From the NCBI GenBank assembly GCA_022009855.1, contig CP091727.1, positions 3,844,001 to 3,908,000 on the forward strand: a DNA stretch of 64,000 nucleotides, given 5' to 3'. The position numbers were made by a program, and so were the translations under genes. This DNA is from Lentisphaeria bacterium. GTDB lineage: Bacteria; Verrucomicrobiota; Lentisphaeria; Victivallales; Victivallaceae. Below are positions 10,264 to 20,147 of the stretch, piece after piece (positions within the stretch are counted from its first letter, which is position 1; each line of letters opens with the position of its first letter). The notes under the pieces are model-generated. The model was given only the letters and a program-made list of their open reading frames with translations, was not told the DNA's origin and did no database searches.

Positions 10264-11224
10264 ATGGCACATCCCACACAGAAGGAGATTGCGGAGCGGA
10301 CCGGTTTTTCGATTGCGACGGTGTCGCGGGCGCTGGCGGGTTCGCCGCTCATTTCCGCCCGGACCCGCCGCGAGGTGATGGCCTGCGCCCGGGAAACCGG
10401 TTATCGGGATGAAGTGTGCCGCGAAGTGGCGGTCATCATGCCGGACGTTCCTTACGGCGCCTATTTTGGGACGTTGCTGCATCAGCTTCAGGAGGAGCTG
10501 AGGCGGAACCGCTTCGTGCCGGTGATCTTCTCCACGCTGGAACTGCATGTGCTGGAGAAGATGCAGTTCTGTGGTGCGATTTCACTTCTGGCGCACAACG
10601 GCCTGGAAGCCTACTGGGGAGCGCGGCATACGATTCCGCTGGTGTGCATCAACACCCGCCCGCGTCATCTGGACGGCATTTTCACGGTCGGTTCGAACGA
10701 TGTGCAGGGGATGAGGAGTGCCGTCGGCCATCTGATTCAGCTCGGCCATCGCCGGATCGGGCGGCTGGGCGGGGGGTATTCGTTCGGCGACCGCACCAAC
10801 TGGAACAGCTATGCCCGCGATCTGGCCTTTCGCGATCTGATGGCCGAACATGGACTCCCCGGCGGAGCTGCGGGTGGCAGTCGAGGCGCAGAGTGTCCCC
10901 GAGGCGGTCCGGCAGCTGCTCGATATGAGAGTGACTGCGATGATTCTGCTCAACGAGGGGATGGAGCTGGAGGCGATGCACGCGCTCCGGCTGCTGAATG
11001 TCCGGGTGCCGGAAATGCTTTCGGTGGTCGGCTGGTCGAGTGATGCGGTGGCCCCCTTTCTCGAACCGTCGCTCACCAATCTCGAGCAGAACTACACGGA
11101 GCTGGTCCGCTGCGGCTGTGAAATCTTTCAAAAACTGCTCAACGGCGAGCCGGTGGCGGGGGATATTCTGGTGGACTACCACTTCCGGGTTCGTTCCAGT
11201 ACCGCCCCGCCGCCGGTGGCTTGA
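10264..11224 (+). CDS. LacI family transcriptional regulator, one frameshift
   Basis: The N-terminal helix-turn-helix is clear (TQKEIAERTGFSIATVSRALAG), followed by a periplasmic-binding-like sensor domain ending in SVVGWSSDAVAPFLEPSLT. About 319 residues once CCCC near 10858 is read as CCC (GLPAELRVAVEAQ). A very strong purine-rich RBS precedes the ATG. Divergence from the GH2 beta-mannosidase, with an inverted repeat between them, makes it the likely local repressor, with a manno-sugar as inducer by inference. Its stop lies 3 bp from the stop of the convergent glycosidase at 11228. Confidence 0.85.
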
Positions 11225-11227
11225 CGC

Positions 11228-14200
11228 TCAACGTTTCTCCGGATAGAGAATCTCGAAGAACGGAGTGCCGTATTGGAGTTTCGCGGTGTCGAGTTCCAGC
11301 TTCAGCCCTTCCGCAGTCTGCCGGACCGGGAGTTTTTCCGCCCGGCTGCCGTCGAGGTGGAGTGCGTAGACGGCGGGAGGCGCGGCGTGTTTGTTGGCCA
11401 GCGAAATGGTCAGTTTCCCGGTGCGCATCAGGAGCGGGGCGCCGCCGAGGGTCAGCAGTCGTTTTCCGTCCTTCGTGGTGGCCATGCCGCAGTTGACCGC
11501 GTCGGTGGCGAAGACCAGAAGAAGCCGGTTCGCTTCAGGGAGTGTTTTCTCCGCCTCGAGCGAAATGAGCGTGACTGCGGCGGGGACCGAACAATTTTCA
11601 ATCCGGACCGCTCCTGCGGTGACTGGCCGGTTCTCTTTGAGGACCGCTCCGGCGAGCCGGGGCGTGACCACACGGAGCGTGCCGCGGTTCGGCTCGAAGA
11701 GAAGTTCGCCGGTGTCGCTTTCGAAGATGGTTCCCTTTTCATCGGTCCGGTTCGTTTTCGGCAGGACCCCCTGTTTCCGCAGACGACGGATCATGTCGGC
11801 GTAGATGGCGGGGCGGTCGCGCCGGGCGTCGGAGGTGACCGCCTCCACACTGGTGCCGTAGGCGCGGGAGAAGATCTGCGGAGTGAGCGAGAGACTCGGC
11901 GAGACGTTCCCCACCGGGTCCAGCGGTTTCACTCCGGTGGCGCGGACGCCGATCCGGGTGAGGAAGCCGAGCATGGTGTACTCGGCAGCCAGCGCGTCGA
12001 GCCGATGGGCTGAACGGAGGATTTCCGGCGTGACGGTGAACTCCACCGAATGCGGGCTTTCGGTGACGTCGCCGCGCAGGAAGGCGAAGGCGCTCACCGC
12101 GTCGCTCGCTCGGAAAATCGGGTCGCTGAAGTCGGCGTAGTTGTGCGGTGCCACCGGCCGGAAGTTGTTCCCCGGCAACAGCTCTCCATGCGGCAGCAGC
12201 AGGCTGATTCCGTTCAGAGCCGCATAGCCGGAGAAGAAAAGTCCCATTTCATGCCGGTAGGGATTGGGGGCGCAGTCGGCGAATTCCGTGACCACCACCG
12301 GCCGGTTGAGGCTCTGCTTGGCGAGGATGCGGGCGAGGTAGTGGCCGCCGGAGCGCAGTGAACTGGTGTTGTTGCGGAAAACCTCTCTGGCGTCGAATGC
12401 GGTCTGGACCGGATAACCGGGAACGCTTTTCGCCGGAAGCGGCAGCCCGGCGTGTCCGTGGTAGGTGTGGAGGGTGGAGACTTCGAGCAGCTCCCGCCCG
12501 GGGGCGTCGATCATGCGCATATAGAGGTCCCAGTTGGTGAGCAGGGCTTTGCAGCCGGTGGAGCGAACGACGTCGTGGTAGAAGCGGGTCTGCTCCTGAA
12601 TCTTCTTCTGCATGAACTCGCCCGCTTTTCGACCGGCGGGAGTGTCGCTTTTGAGGAGTTTTTCCGAAAGTTTCGGCGCGCCGGGACCGTAGAACTTCTC
12701 CCACTCCGGCGTGAAAGCCGATAGGTAACTCGGGGTGACGCGGAAGTCCTGTTCGTTCATGAAGAGCAGGAAGGCCAGAACGGGATCATCGGCGTAGCGT
12801 CTGCCGTTGATGGTATTGACCCGGTTCAGCAGATACTTCACCCCTTCGGCCCAGTTGCGCCGGAAGGTTTCGTTGACGTAGAGCTGGGCGTGAAACTCTC
12901 TGCCGAGCAGATCTTTCCCAACCCAGTGGCCGGGCTGGTTCGCATCAGTCCAGCCGCAGAATCCGGCCATCAGGTCACAGAAGATGTAGATCCCGTTTTC
13001 CGCAAGGCGGTTCAGCGCATAATCGAAGGCACGGAGTTTCTTCTCGTCGAAATAGTTCCGGAACTCTTCATGCGACTGCGGAATCATTTTCGCCTGATCG
13101 ATGGTGACGCCGAGCCGCCTGTATTTCTCTTTCACAAAGTCCGGCCCGTGGAACCGGACAAGATTGATGCCGAGCCGCTTCATCTGTTCAATATCGCGGT
13201 CGATTTTCCTGAGATCGGTTGTGACTCTCATTCCCGCTCCGCGGAACCGAAGGGGGCGGGCTGGATCCTGTCGGGGCGCGCATTTCCCGGAGGCGTTGAT
13301 GATGAGACGATCCCCTTCACTGATAGGCGGGCGGGCGGCAATCCGGGAGAAGTCGAGGGCACTTCCTGCCTCAGGGAGTCGAATGGCACGCTTCATTTCT
13401 ACGGGCTTCCAGTCGCGCGACGGGTAGTAATTGATGATTTGCCCATTCTGCGGCCGGATGCCGTTCCGGTCTTCGAAAAGCCGGGGTGCTTTTAGCTGTG
13501 CAGAGCCCATGTCGATCTCCAGGGCAAGCCGCAGTTCCCCGGTGTCCTCCACGACAAACGGAATTTGCACACGGGAGAACTCCTGCGAAAGACGATTCCT
13601 GCTGCCGAAAGGAAAACGCAGTTTGCGGTTTGCGGAGAGGGTGAGGCAGCTTCCGTCATGGCTGGAACCGGAAACGGTGTAGAGATAGACTTTCCCCGGT
13701 TTCAGAACTCCGGCCGGAACGGTGCATGAGACGCTTTCCCCGACGGGAACAGGGAATAGCGGACGGCCGTTGGGGGAGATTTTTTCCGTTTTCGGAGCTG
13801 GTTGCAGCTGTTCCGGAGTCCACTCAGTGAGCGGTTTCGGCGGGGTGCCATGCGGGATGATGGCAACGTGCGGAATGCCGTACATTCTTCCGTCAAACCC
13901 GTCGTGGGGCGGAATGTTCACGACGCCCGCCGGAAAATCCTTCCGGTAAACGGTATCCGGTGTCATGGAGCCATGTCCCACATGTCCCCAGTAGAGAATC
14001 TGCGGGGTGCGGATCCAGCCGGCGGGAATGGTGGGTTTTCCGCGTCTGTGGACGGCGATGTAGACCGTCGCCGGGCGGTCGATGGTAAAACGGTATCCCA
14101 TGCCCGGCTCCCCCGCCGGACCGCGCGGTGCGACGACGTAGAGGGCGTTTTCAAACTGTTCCGGCACCTGAATTTTGATGTTGCCCAAGATCATCCGGGT

Positions 14201-14317
14201 GGGGGCGCGCGTGACCTTCAACCCCGGCGAGGAGAGGTCGGTTACGTTGACTGTCTCTCCGGCAGCGACAGCGAGCGGCAGAACCCATGCGAACAGAGGC
14301 AGAAAAAACTGTTTCAT
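11228..14317 (-). CDS. Secreted clan-A-like glycoside hydrolase, 1029 residues, intact
   Basis: It begins with a signal peptide (MKQFFLPLFAWVLPLAVAAG). Residues 30-340 look like beta-sandwich sugar-binding regions. From about residue 350 there is a (beta/alpha)8 barrel: LGINLVRFHGPDF, YIFCDLMAG, LLFMNEQDF (candidate acid/base Glu), LEVSTLHTYHGHAG and VVVTEFADCAPNP (candidate nucleophile Glu). The C-terminal 250 residues form further beta domains. It resembles the large GH5-like enzymes of marine and gut polysaccharide degraders, but I cannot name the family or substrate. It follows the pseudopilin by 18 bp in one operon with the sialidase-like gene. It is one of the few long genes here without a frame error. 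Confidence 0.8.
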   Translation of the reverse strand: MKQFFLPLFAWVLPLAVAAGETVNVTDLSSPGLKVTRAPTRMILGNIKIQVPEQFENALYVVAPRGPAGEPGMGYRFTIDRPATVYIAVHRRGKPTIPAGWIRTPQILYWGHVGHGSMTPDTVYRKDFPAGVVNIPPHDGFDGRMYGIPHVAIIPHGTPPKPLTEWTPEQLQPAPKTEKISPNGRPLFPVPVGESVSCTVPAGVLKPGKVYLYTVSGSSHDGSCLTLSANRKLRFPFGSRNRLSQEFSRVQIPFVVEDTGELRLALEIDMGSAQLKAPRLFEDRNGIRPQNGQIINYYPSRDWKPVEMKRAIRLPEAGSALDFSRIAARPPISEGDRLIINASGKCAPRQDPARPLRFRGAGMRVTTDLRKIDRDIEQMKRLGINLVRFHGPDFVKEKYRRLGVTIDQAKMIPQSHEEFRNYFDEKKLRAFDYALNRLAENGIYIFCDLMAGFCGWTDANQPGHWVGKDLLGREFHAQLYVNETFRRNWAEGVKYLLNRVNTINGRRYADDPVLAFLLFMNEQDFRVTPSYLSAFTPEWEKFYGPGAPKLSEKLLKSDTPAGRKAGEFMQKKIQEQTRFYHDVVRSTGCKALLTNWDLYMRMIDAPGRELLEVSTLHTYHGHAGLPLPAKSVPGYPVQTAFDAREVFRNNTSSLRSGGHYLARILAKQSLNRPVVVTEFADCAPNPYRHEMGLFFSGYAALNGISLLLPHGELLPGNNFRPVAPHNYADFSDPIFRASDAVSAFAFLRGDVTESPHSVEFTVTPEILRSAHRLDALAAEYTMLGFLTRIGVRATGVKPLDPVGNVSPSLSLTPQIFSRAYGTSVEAVTSDARRDRPAIYADMIRRLRKQGVLPKTNRTDEKGTIFESDTGELLFEPNRGTLRVVTPRLAGAVLKENRPVTAGAVRIENCSVPAAVTLISLEAEKTLPEANRLLLVFATDAVNCGMATTKDGKRLLTLGGAPLLMRTGKLTISLANKHAAPPAVYALHLDGSRAEKLPVRQTAEGLKLELDTAKLQYGTPFFEILYPEKR

Positions 14318-14335
14318 CCGAACATACTCCTGCGC

Positions 14336-15109
14336 TTATTTTACCGTGCTGGGAATGAGGGCCAGCTGTTCGTTGAAACTGTAGATGACGGCGGAGGCGG
14401 TGATCCCCATTTCCTTCCAGGAGATGCCCTTTACGTAGTTCTCGGCAAACTTCGGCATTTGAAATGCTGCCACGTGCCCATCCAGCATCGCGGTGTTGAT
14501 CCGGTTGCCGTGGCGGGCATGGGCGTGTCCCCCGGTGCTGTTCATGTCGCTGTTGCGGAGATCGCCACCCTGATACCACTGCTGGATAATGTTATTGTAG
14601 ATCCGGAGTGAATCGAAGAAGATCGGAGCCGCCGGCTTCCACTTCTGGCTGCGGAGCTTCAGAAAATAGGCGTCGGAATCGCCGCTGATGTTGATGTTGA
14701 CGTTGCCGTCCCAGCCCCACGTGGTACTGGGGAACGCGTAGAGGACGCCGTAGGCTTCGCGGCTATACGCGGGTTCATCCTGTTTCATGGTGAGCTGCTG
14801 TTTGGGGCAGTAGGTCACCCCGTCGCTCAGATAGTGCCGGTCGGCGAGGTATTCCCGATAGGAGTGGTTTGCGTCGTAACGGACGATGAAATAATCCTGA
14901 TAGTCGGTCGCATAGAGCTGGGCGCCCGACATGCACTGCTTGAGATTGCTGATGCAGCGGACACCCTGTCCCCGTTCCCGCGCCTTGTTCAGAGCGGGCA
15001 GCAGCATCGCCGCCAGAATGGCGATGATTGCGATCACCACGAGGAGTTCGATGAGGGTAAAATATCGTGAAATTCTGCGATGACAAGATGTGTTACTTCG
15101 CTGCTTCAT
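14336..15109 (-). CDS. Pseudopilin-like protein, intact (DUF1559-like)
   Basis: 257 residues. A basic leader (KQRSNTSCHRRISRY) precedes FTLIELLVVIAIIAILAAM, the type IV prepilin cleavage and methylation motif with the invariant Glu5, then LLPALNKARERGQGVRC. The C-terminal domain has GHAHARHGNRINTAMLDGHVAAF, the His/Asp-Gly motif seen at the end of DUF1559-type pseudopilins. The start overlaps the sialidase-like gene stop by 17 bp. It lies between a sialidase-like gene and a large glycosidase, mirroring the arrangement at 3573. Such proteins are highly amplified in Lentisphaerota; a role in secretion or surface handling of glycans is inference. Confidence 0.9.
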   Translation of the reverse strand: MKQRSNTSCHRRISRYFTLIELLVVIAIIAILAAMLLPALNKARERGQGVRCISNLKQCMSGAQLYATDYQDYFIVRYDANHSYREYLADRHYLSDGVTYCPKQQLTMKQDEPAYSREAYGVLYAFPSTTWGWDGNVNINISGDSDAYFLKLRSQKWKPAAPIFFDSLRIYNNIIQQWYQGGDLRNSDMNSTGGHAHARHGNRINTAMLDGHVAAFQMPKFAENYVKGISWKEMGITASAVIYSFNEQLALIPSTVK

Positions 15110-16171
15110 AAGAAAACTCCTGTGTAAGTTGTGAACTGGGAATGCGCATGGAAACCACCGAATTGCCGGCGTCCTCCGCCCGGCGGTGGAGATAGGTGAC
15201 GGCGACGACGGTGCCGTCCGGCAGAAGTTCCAGCCCGGGATATCCGCAGTCGAACTGGAATTTCGGTTCGGCCGGGGCGTGGTGCAACAGCTTCAGCTGA
15301 AGTTCTCCCGGGGTGCCGTTCTTCAGATCCTCCCAGCGGCCGACCCAGCCGCAGAAGTGACCGAATCCGGCGGTATCGGGGGGCGACGTTGCGGAAGACG
15401 GCAAGGATCCGACCGTCCGGCAGATAGCGGGCGATGTGACGGTCTCCCCGCAACCCCTCCGGAAGCGGGCGCGGTTCGCTCCAGCTCGTTCCGTGATCGC
15501 GGGAGAAGATCACCATTGAGGGATATTCCCGGTTGTTCGCCCGGAGCAGGCAGGCCCACTCCGTCCCGTCGGGGGAGGGGAGCACCCACGGTTCGCACAG
15601 ATTCGCCTCCGGAAGATGGGTGACCGGTTCGGGGGAGTCCAGCTCAATCCGTTATCGCCGGAGTAGGAGCGGATGATCCGGTTGCTGAGTCGCTCTGCGC
15701 TCTCCGGATCGCGGGCGTTGGTCAACCCGACCAGCCGCCCGTCCCCGGTCGGCAGAATCGCGGTCCACGGCATGACCGAAACGATGTCGCCGCCGCATGG
15801 CTTCATCGGGGTCCAGCAAGTTCCGCCGTCCTCGGAGAGCGAGCAGACCATTCGGCGGCTCCCCGGTTCCTGCGCGTAGACCACCAGCCGGAGCGGCGCT
15901 TCCGGCGTCGGCAGATGCCAGATGGTCGGGCAGTTGACGTAATCGCGCCAGTTTGCCGGTGTCGGCAGAAGTCCGCTCCAGCTCCGGCCGCCGTCGGTGC
16001 TTTTTTTAAGGGGCCGCAGGGACCGCCGTGGCCGATGGTCCAGACGCAGAAGAGCGTCTTCCCATCCGGCATCAGCACCGTGGTCGGGTGCCCCTGATAG
16101 GTGGTTCTGCCATCGGAAATGATGGTTTGCATCTCCGTATGACTTGATAGATCAAGAAGCGGCGGAAGCAT
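15093..16171 (-). CDS. Sialidase-like (BNR/Asp-box) protein, frameshifted
   Basis: Asp boxes are visible in turn as STDGGRSW, SEDGGTCW, SGDNGLSW and SRDHGTSW, spread over three frames, so at least three base corrections are needed (in the A/T run near 16007, near 15640 and near 15385). The start at 16171 has AAAGGGA upstream. The C-terminus (LELLPDGTVVAVTYLHRR) is in good frame and overlaps the pseudopilin start. No signal peptide is seen. It is the first gene of an operon with the pseudopilin and the 1029-residue glycosidase, divergent from an AraC regulator. Confidence 0.75.
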
Positions 16172-16217
16172 GGAGTCCCTTTCATAACTGGTTTGAATTT
16201 TTAGGTTATCTGTTTAT

Positions 16218-16245
16218 ATTATACGACAATGAATGCCGGTTGCAA
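16218..16245 (-). promoter_or_regulatory. Predicted promoter of the sialidase-pseudopilin-glycosidase operon
   Basis: On the minus strand, TTGCAA (16240-16245) and TATAAT (16218-16223) are 16 bp apart, 47 bp before the start at 16171. Confidence 0.6.
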
Positions 16246-16276
16246 AGAGTAGAATTCTGATAAAAATGATAAAAAA

Positions 16277-17195
16277 ATGACAAACATTGAAAGTACTGCT
16301 TTTTTCCGGGGAAAATCGACATTGCCTCCGCCGCCACGCGGGAGCATCCGCGCGTTCTGCTCTGTCGGACCTTTCCACAGCAGGTGCATCCCCGGATTAC
16401 TCGGACCTTTTTCCGGCGGCTGGTGCTGGTGCTCTCCGGCAGCCGCCTCTGTCGGTACGGGGACGGGGAGCGGTTCGTCGACCGCCGGATCGTGCCGGGA
16501 GATGTTTTGCTGGTCGAACCGCGCGCCAGTTTGTGGAACGAGGAGGAAGGGGAGTACGAGCTATTGTCGGTGGTGGTGAGCTACAACTTCATCCGGCTCG
16601 TCTCCAAGAGACGCCGGGCAGGGGATCCCGTGCGATATGACCCGGACGCGGTCCTCCATTGCGGGGCGGCCTCCCGTGACTCACTTGAAGAGCTTCTGCA
16701 CGCGCTTGCCGCGGTCGTCGATAACGGCAACGAGGAAACCGCCGGCGACATTCTGAACGCGGTCTGGAGCCTCGTTCGATTCGCGCTGGAGGCTCCCGGC
16801 GAACAGCCCGGCAATGCGTCGCACCGGATGCTGGAAGAGGCGCTTGACTATCTGGAACGTCATCTGGGGAAGCGGTTACTTGTGCAGATGTCGGTCGTCA
16901 TCTGCGGGTGAGCGGCAACTACGTCTCCCAGCTTTTCGCCCGGCACATGCACTGCGGTTTTTCCGAATATCTGACCGGCCAGCGGCTGGAACTCGCCCGC
17001 CGCCTGCTGCTGCATTCGGATTTGAATGTCGGGGAGATCGCCTCCTGCTGTGGATTCCGCCATGCGAACTACTTCATCCGGGTTTTTCGCGGGCGCTTCC
17101 ACTGCACTCCGCTGCATTACCGGGGAAATGCGGCCGCTCTGCGGGGCGCGGACGAGGAGGAGCGGTGTTTTTTCGGTAATAAATTCTCCCTCTGA
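16277..17195 (+). CDS. AraC family transcriptional regulator, frameshifted
   Basis: The sensor half contains RLVLVLSGSRL and IVPGDVLLVEP, a cupin-like pattern. The C-terminal half has the AraC DNA-binding domain: SGNYVSQLFARHMHCGFSEYL and VGEIASCCGFRHANYFIRVF. Frame changes occur near 16395 and 16895. The exact start is uncertain: ATG 16277 is the earliest plausible codon, and the first 35 codons could be read in another frame. Divergent from the sialidase-like operon 105 bp away, it is its probable activator. Confidence 0.75.
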
Positions 17196-17225
17196 CTTTA
17201 AAAAAACAGAATGTGGCGCTATCTT

Positions 17226-17869
17226 ATGAACATGATGAAAATGATCTTAAAAAACACTGGTTGTGCGTCGCCGCGGCGTCGCTGTTTCTCGCCGGGTGCG
17301 GCAAAGAGCATCCGGCGCCGCCTTCTGAACGCAACGAGCTGGTCATCCGCTTCTTCGACAGCATGAAGAACCACGATGCCGCCGCCGCTTCCGAGCAGGG
17401 CAGAAAGCTTCAGGCGATGGATTCCGGCAACGATTACGTGTCGAAGCTGGTCACCATTCAACAGAGCAATCTTTTTGTGGACCGAGCGCAGAAGGCGCTC
17501 AATTCAGGAGATGTCTCCGGAGCGACAGCCGCCGTGGAGGCCGGGCTGAAGCTCTATCCGCTCAATCATACGCTGACGCAGCTGCGGTCGAATCTGAGAA
17601 TACTGAAACAGGCCCCGGGGCTGATTCAGGCGATGCGCAGCGCCGAAAGTTCGGCGGCGAAAAGTGCGGCACTCTCCGCGGCGAGCACTGCACTTGCGGG
17701 CAATATGACCCCGGAGCTGACCGCATACTTCGACGCCTATCGCGCCGGTATTGCCGCGCAGGCTGAGCGTGAACGCCGCAAGGCCGTTTCGGAACCGGCG
17801 GTTCCCGCGCCGAAGGCTCCGGCCGCTCCCGAATCCGCCGCGCCGGGGAAGAGTCCTTCTGCGCGGTGA
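17226..17869 (+). CDS. Lipoprotein of unknown function
   Basis: Reading the six-A run near 17250 as seven joins the ATG at 17226 to a classic lipoprotein leader, LKKHWLCVAAASLFLAGC, with lipobox LAGC. Otherwise only a GTG start at 17213 is available. The body is alpha-helical (IRFFDSMKNHDAAAASEQG, LKLYPLNHTLTQLRSNL), suggesting TPR-like packing. The tail is Ala/Pro-rich and low in complexity. It ends 4 bp before the SurA-like gene, so the two are probably co-translated and may act together in the periplasm. No family is recognised. Confidence 0.65.
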
Positions 17870-17873
17870 CGCC

Positions 17874-18821
17874 ATGTGGAGAAGAAGCGTCGCGGCTTTC
17901 CTCCTCTCCATCGCCATCGCTTCCGCCGGAGAATCCAGCGGCGGGATCTGGGATTTTCTGCCTGAAGTGGTCGCGACCGTTGATGGCAAACCGATTCGCC
18001 GCAGTGAGCTCTCGGTCAACCTTCCGGCCGGAGCGGTTCCTGATCGCGCGGCGCTGGTCTCTCTCATGCGGGGCGCGGTGGAAGCGAAAATCTGCCTTTC
18101 TCTGATCGATGAGCTGCTTCACTCCGCGGGAATCGTTCCGAGCCGTGAGCTGGCGTTGGAGTATCTCAAGCAGTTGAATTCCCTGCTGCCGCGGGGAATT
18201 CCCGGTACACCGCCGGAACGGTTCTCCATACTGGCGTCTCAACCGCAGTTTCAGCTCAACGCGGCGCTTCACCGCTGTTTCGCCCGGATGGCGCCGGATC
18301 AGATCAAAGTGACCGAACAGGAGGTAGAAACCTTTTACCGCCTGAATCAGACACAGTTCCTGCTGCCGGAACAGTTCGATCTCGGAATCATCCAGTTCCC
18401 CGCGTCCCGCCCAACGGCGCGGGAGGAGGCCGAGACGGTGCGTTCCCGGTTGCTGCAGGGGGAGGCGTTCGACCGGGTTGCCCGCGAGGTGAATCCACAG
18501 GGCGTCACTCTCGACGCCCTGCGTGTTGCCGCGTCACTCCGCAAAGAGGAGCCGGAACTGAAGGTCGGCGGCATCAGCCGCCCGTTCCGGGTGGATGATT
18601 TCTGGGTGATCGTCAAACTGCGGGGACGGACGCCTTCCTCCTTCGTTCCTCTGGAGGCGGTTGCGCCCTATATCCGTGAACAGCTTGCCGCCGCCAAAGT
18701 CGGCCGGGCGCTGGAACTCTATCTGCGCGGCCGGATGCGGACGATGAAGATTGAATTTCACCTCGAGCCGGTCGCGCCCGGGAGCCCGGCGACGGGCGGT
18801 CCGTCGGCCGGTTCCCGGTGA
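17874..18821 (+). CDS. SurA/PrsA-like periplasmic peptidyl-prolyl isomerase family protein
   Basis: 315 residues with a signal peptide (RSVAAFLLSIAIASAG). It has the SurA layout: an N-terminal chaperone helix region beginning VATVDGKPIRRSEL, the linker helix KVTEQEVETFYRLNQTQF, then a parvulin-like domain (FDLGIIQFPASRPTAREEAE, LLQGEAFDRVAREVNP, GISRPFRVDDFWVIVKL). Several catalytic parvulin residues are not evident, so it may be a chaperone only. It is intact and convergent with the DUF4349 gene, with 6 bp between stops. Confidence 0.75.
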   Translation: MWRRSVAAFLLSIAIASAGESSGGIWDFLPEVVATVDGKPIRRSELSVNLPAGAVPDRAALVSLMRGAVEAKICLSLIDELLHSAGIVPSRELALEYLKQLNSLLPRGIPGTPPERFSILASQPQFQLNAALHRCFARMAPDQIKVTEQEVETFYRLNQTQFLLPEQFDLGIIQFPASRPTAREEAETVRSRLLQGEAFDRVAREVNPQGVTLDALRVAASLRKEEPELKVGGISRPFRVDDFWVIVKLRGRTPSSFVPLEAVAPYIREQLAAAKVGRALELYLRGRMRTMKIEFHLEPVAPGSPATGGPSAGSR

Positions 18822-18827
18822 GGAGGC

Positions 18828-20018
18828 TCAGCGCCAGAGCGCAAGATCGAGCGTCGATTCCATCTTCTCCAGTTTCGGCATCAATTGCTCGAATGCCTTG
18901 CCCGGCCCCCACGCTTCGATCAGAAAGAGTTCGCCGTTCCCCCAGGGGAGAGTGTTGTACGGCACGATCACCAGCCGGTAGTGGAAATTCTCTTTGCCGA
19001 CGCTGCGTCCAGCACGGATTCGGCGGGCGTCCAGCCCTTCGACGGTCTGGAACTCACGGTCCTCGGCAATGGTGTAGTTGTTGGTCTCGGTGAGCGCGCG
19101 GCGGATGAGCTGCTCCCAGAAGGCGAGCGAGCCGCCGGAGAGATTGTCGCGCCGGGTGAGCCGAATGACGCAGTCGTTCGCCGAGACGGCAACCGCTTCA
19201 CGGGCTTCGCCGGAGTTCCCCGCGTAAACCGTCACGAAATCCTCCGGCAGCGTGAGGTCGAAGGGAAGGGTGGATTTCCCGTTCACCGGAATCGAGGATT
19301 TTCCGGCGGAACTGCCCAGCTGCTTCACCCAGTCGAGCGGAATCACCGGTCCGGCCTGAACCGGGCGTGAGCCGGAGTTCTGGAAGGTGACCGTCAGCGT
19401 CACATAACTGATCCGGTTCTCCGCCTGCTTGAGGCGGGTCTGAAGCTGCTCGATTTCCGTGGTGACGCGGGCGAGCTCCTGCTCCACCTTGAGCAGCTCC
19501 TCGACCTTTGCGCTCCGCTTGAGCAGTTCGGCAAGGCGAAGCCGCAGTTTCTGCAGATTGTCCAGCCGGATGCCGAGGTCGGAAACCTGTTCGGTCAGAT
19601 CCTCGCCGGTGATGCGGCGCGCCAGAACCGTACCGAGTTTCTCGATCTGCGCCACGACGCTTTCCGCCTGGGCTGCGGGAATCCGCAGCACGGTCCGGTA
19701 GTTGCTGATGTCCTGCGTATAGCCGCCGCTTTTGCGGACGATCTCCTGCGATTGGGCGAGCGCGGCTCCGGTGTCGTCGACATTGAGCGTGAGCGAAGCG
19801 GTGAAGGCCATCTTACGTCCGGCTTCGCCGCGGAAATTACGGGCCGATGCGCCGGATTCGTAGGAAACCGCCTTGTTCAGCGGGGCGGTCTCCGCCAGAA
19901 CCATCGGTGCGGCCCGGTCGGCGACAGCGGCTTTCATGACGACGGCGGAAGGGGCGGAGCATCCGCTCAGAAGCGCGGCGGATGCCAGCCCGAACAGTAC
20001 GGAATGAAGATGTTTCAT
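18828..20018 (-). CDS. DUF4349 family lipoprotein
   Basis: 396 residues, intact. The leader MKHLHSVLFGLASAALLSGC has a lipobox at LSGC. The DUF4349 core is clear: MAFTASLTLNVDDTGAALAQ, GGYTQDISNYRTVLRIPA, a long coiled coil (LRLRLAELLKRSAKVEELLKVE and following heptads to about residue 210) and ISYVTLTVTF. The C-terminal third is unlike the short family members and has a hydrophilic domain ending in LDLALWR. The family is attached to membranes; its molecular role is not established. It has its own promoter at 20057-20084. Confidence 0.8.
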   Translation of the reverse strand: MKHLHSVLFGLASAALLSGCSAPSAVVMKAAVADRAAPMVLAETAPLNKAVSYESGASARNFRGEAGRKMAFTASLTLNVDDTGAALAQSQEIVRKSGGYTQDISNYRTVLRIPAAQAESVVAQIEKLGTVLARRITGEDLTEQVSDLGIRLDNLQKLRLRLAELLKRSAKVEELLKVEQELARVTTEIEQLQTRLKQAENRISYVTLTVTFQNSGSRPVQAGPVIPLDWVKQLGSSAGKSSIPVNGKSTLPFDLTLPEDFVTVYAGNSGEAREAVAVSANDCVIRLTRRDNLSGGSLAFWEQLIRRALTETNNYTIAEDREFQTVEGLDARRIRAGRSVGKENFHYRLVIVPYNTLPWGNGELFLIEAWGPGKAFEQLMPKLEKMESTLDLALWR

Positions 20019-20056
20019 GATGCGGGAACTCCCTCCTGGTTGCGGTGTCTCTCTGC

Positions 20057-20084
20057 ACTATAGACCGGATTCCGGCTTTTTCAA
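20057..20084 (-). promoter_or_regulatory. Predicted promoter of the DUF4349 lipoprotein gene
   Basis: On the minus strand, TTGAAA (20079-20084) and TATAGT (20057-20062) are 16 bp apart, 39 bp before the start at 20018. Confidence 0.6.
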
Positions 20085-20095
20085 CCCCCGGCTGC

Positions 20096-20129
20096 AAAAA
20101 AGAGCGGAACTCCGTTTCCGGAATTCCGC
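20096..20129 (-). terminator. Intrinsic terminator of the RND efflux operon
   Basis: An 11-bp stem (20104-20114 with 20119-20129, one G-U pair) with a GAAA-type tetraloop on the minus strand, followed by a T-rich run at 20096-20103. It lies 19 bp past the RND gene stop. Confidence 0.85.
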
Positions 20130-20147
20130 CCTCCATTCTTCATCAGG

